NCBI GenBank assembly: GCA_963615055.1
Contig: CAVEFO010000069.1
Span: forward strand, 1 to 5,532
DNA length: 5,532 nt
From: UBA1822 sp963615055
GTDB lineage: Bacteria > Bacillota > Negativicutes > Veillonellales > Dialisteraceae
Direction of reading: 5' to 3'
Part shown: piece after piece, positions 4,885 through 5,532 of the stretch
Layout: every line of letters starts with the position of its first letter
How positions within the stretch are numbered: position 1 is the stretch's first letter
The notes under the pieces: generated by a model
Seen by the model: the letters and a program-made list of their open reading frames with translations, nothing else
Told to the model about the DNA's origin: nothing
Databases searched by the model: none
Program-made: the position numbers and the translations under genes

Positions 4885-4940
4885 CCCCGCACCCCTTTCC
4901 GATATGTTTATGAGCCTGTAAACCGTGAGCCATTCATAGC

Positions 4941-4961
4941 AAAATTAAAAATTAAAAATTG
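4941..4961. repeat. AT-rich heptamer tandem repeat, three units
   Basis: AAAATTA, AAAATTA and AAAATTG in perfect register, about 57 bp upstream of the LysR start codon. The A/T tract could act as an upstream promoter element for LysR, but no matching -35/-10 pair is clear. Confidence 0.7.
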
Positions 4962-5090
4962 AGGGACTTAGCTGCGTCATTCTTTCCTTTCGGCGGCGTT
5001 CGAGCTGAACATTTTTCTGCCGAAAACACAGAAGAAAATCGGAGCGGCAGCACCGTGATTTTTATAAAATGCCCCCAAAGGCCACCATCT

Positions 5091-5111
5091 GAATTGCTAA
5101 TTGCTAATTCT
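5091..5111. repeat. Heptamer tandem repeat, three units
   Basis: GAATTGC, TAATTGC and TAATTCT in register. It is another short 7-bp-period tract in non-coding DNA, with a different unit from the others but the same length. Confidence 0.55.
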
Positions 5112-5150
5112 CTCAAACGCCGCCAAAGCAAACCAAAAAATCAGCCCCGC

Positions 5151-5290
5151 CCCTCATCCCTATCTTGCGATAGTTCTAAAAAACCAATGCCACAAAAGCG
5201 AATCCCGGAAACAGCCGAGTCCCTCATCCCTATCTTCCAATAGTTCTAAAACACCAACGCCACAAAAGCGAACCCCGGAAACAGCCTAGC
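5151..5290. repeat. 70-bp direct tandem duplication
   Basis: The units 5151-5220 and 5221-5290 differ at 7 of 70 positions. Both start with CCCTCATCCCTATCTT and end in GGAAACAGCC plus four bases. A short echo (CCCTCACCTCTCATCCCTAT) follows at 5291. The first unit has a CTATC-TTGC-GATAG hairpin that is weakened in the second. No gene covers it, and it is too short and too few in copies to be a CRISPR array. Confidence 0.85.
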
Positions 5291-5448
5291 CCCTCACCTC
5301 TCATCCCTATTATACTTATTTCCGTAATATGCGCCAATACCTATATTAACTACAAGGATATGCCTAAAGCAAATATTGTTTTCTCGCTCCCCACTAGCTC
5401 ATTTGTCGCCTTGCACCCTTTCAAGCACAAAAAACCGCGCCCCTTTTT

Positions 5449-5532
5449 GGTAGACAGCAAAGCGACGCGCAAGGAGGGCCGCCTGTTTGAAATTTTCCGA
5501 TGGCGGGCCCTGAAGGCCCGTCAGGTGGAGGG
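5449..5532. repeat. Edge of an interspersed palindromic element
   Basis: A GC-rich hairpin at 5504-5520 (CGGGCC / GGCCCG around CTGAA) is followed by GTCAGGTGGAGGG, which runs off the window. The style (GC hairpin followed by GGTGGAGGG) recalls interspersed palindromes of gut Firmicutes and the cluster at 290-370. The left boundary is a guess. Confidence 0.4.

Larger units (their letters stand above)
4885..5532. other. Gene-free region upstream of the LysR gene
   Basis: About 650 bp without a supported gene. It holds two AT-rich heptamer tracts, a 70-bp tandem duplication and a palindromic element cut by the window edge. The remaining stretches (4962-5090 and 5291-5450) show nothing I recognise. 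I found no convincing promoter for the LysR gene by eye; TTTACA occurs near 4923 but lacks a well-spaced -10 box. Confidence 0.5.

Noticed and set aside
4959..5289. Plus-strand open frames at 4959-5243 and 5101-5289
   Set aside because: They cross the 70-bp duplication and heptamer tracts, are low in complexity, and have no ribosome-binding site.

Overview
The window reads as chromosomal, repeat-rich intergenic DNA from a Firmicute, most likely of the Selenomonas/Negativicutes type. This is inferred from the moderate GC content, a secreted protein with a copper-amine-oxidase-type 'stalk' domain, a cobalamin riboswitch, and very long intergenic spaces packed with palindromes and 7-bp tandem repeats. 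No database search was possible, so the taxon is an impression. Only three complete genes are supported, all on the minus strand, plus the last 31 codons of a plus-strand gene at the left edge. About half of the window is non-coding.

Layout. 1-140: 3' end of an unidentified gene and a strong intrinsic terminator. 161-425: a 265-bp element bounded by 54/55-bp inverted repeats and filled with smaller palindromes. 454-1435: a self-contained unit on the minus strand (promoter, ribosome-binding site, secreted stalk-domain protein, terminator). 1456-1983: a second minus-strand unit made of a near-consensus promoter, a cobalamin riboswitch, an attenuator-like terminator, then about 200 nt of consecutive hairpins with no convincing gene, closed by another terminator. 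2011-4005: two tracts of related direct repeats (A units of about 160-180 bp, a 10-bp unit array, and B units of about 70-79 bp) on either side of a stand-alone RibD C-terminal-type reductase gene (2699-3385). 4015-4884: a LysR-type regulator. 4885-5532: non-coding, with heptamer repeats, a 70-bp tandem duplication and the edge of another palindromic element.

How the parts may work together. The LysR gene lies upstream of the reductase gene on the same strand, so it may regulate it, but about 630 bp of repeats separate them and co-transcription is uncertain. Read along the minus strand, each of these two genes is followed directly by the same block (B units, 10-bp units, A units), giving a 'gene plus repeat block' module present twice. 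The most notable item is the riboswitch unit: every control part is present, but the expected vitamin B12 transport or synthesis gene is absent. This suggests either a deleted target gene or a B12-controlled structured RNA.
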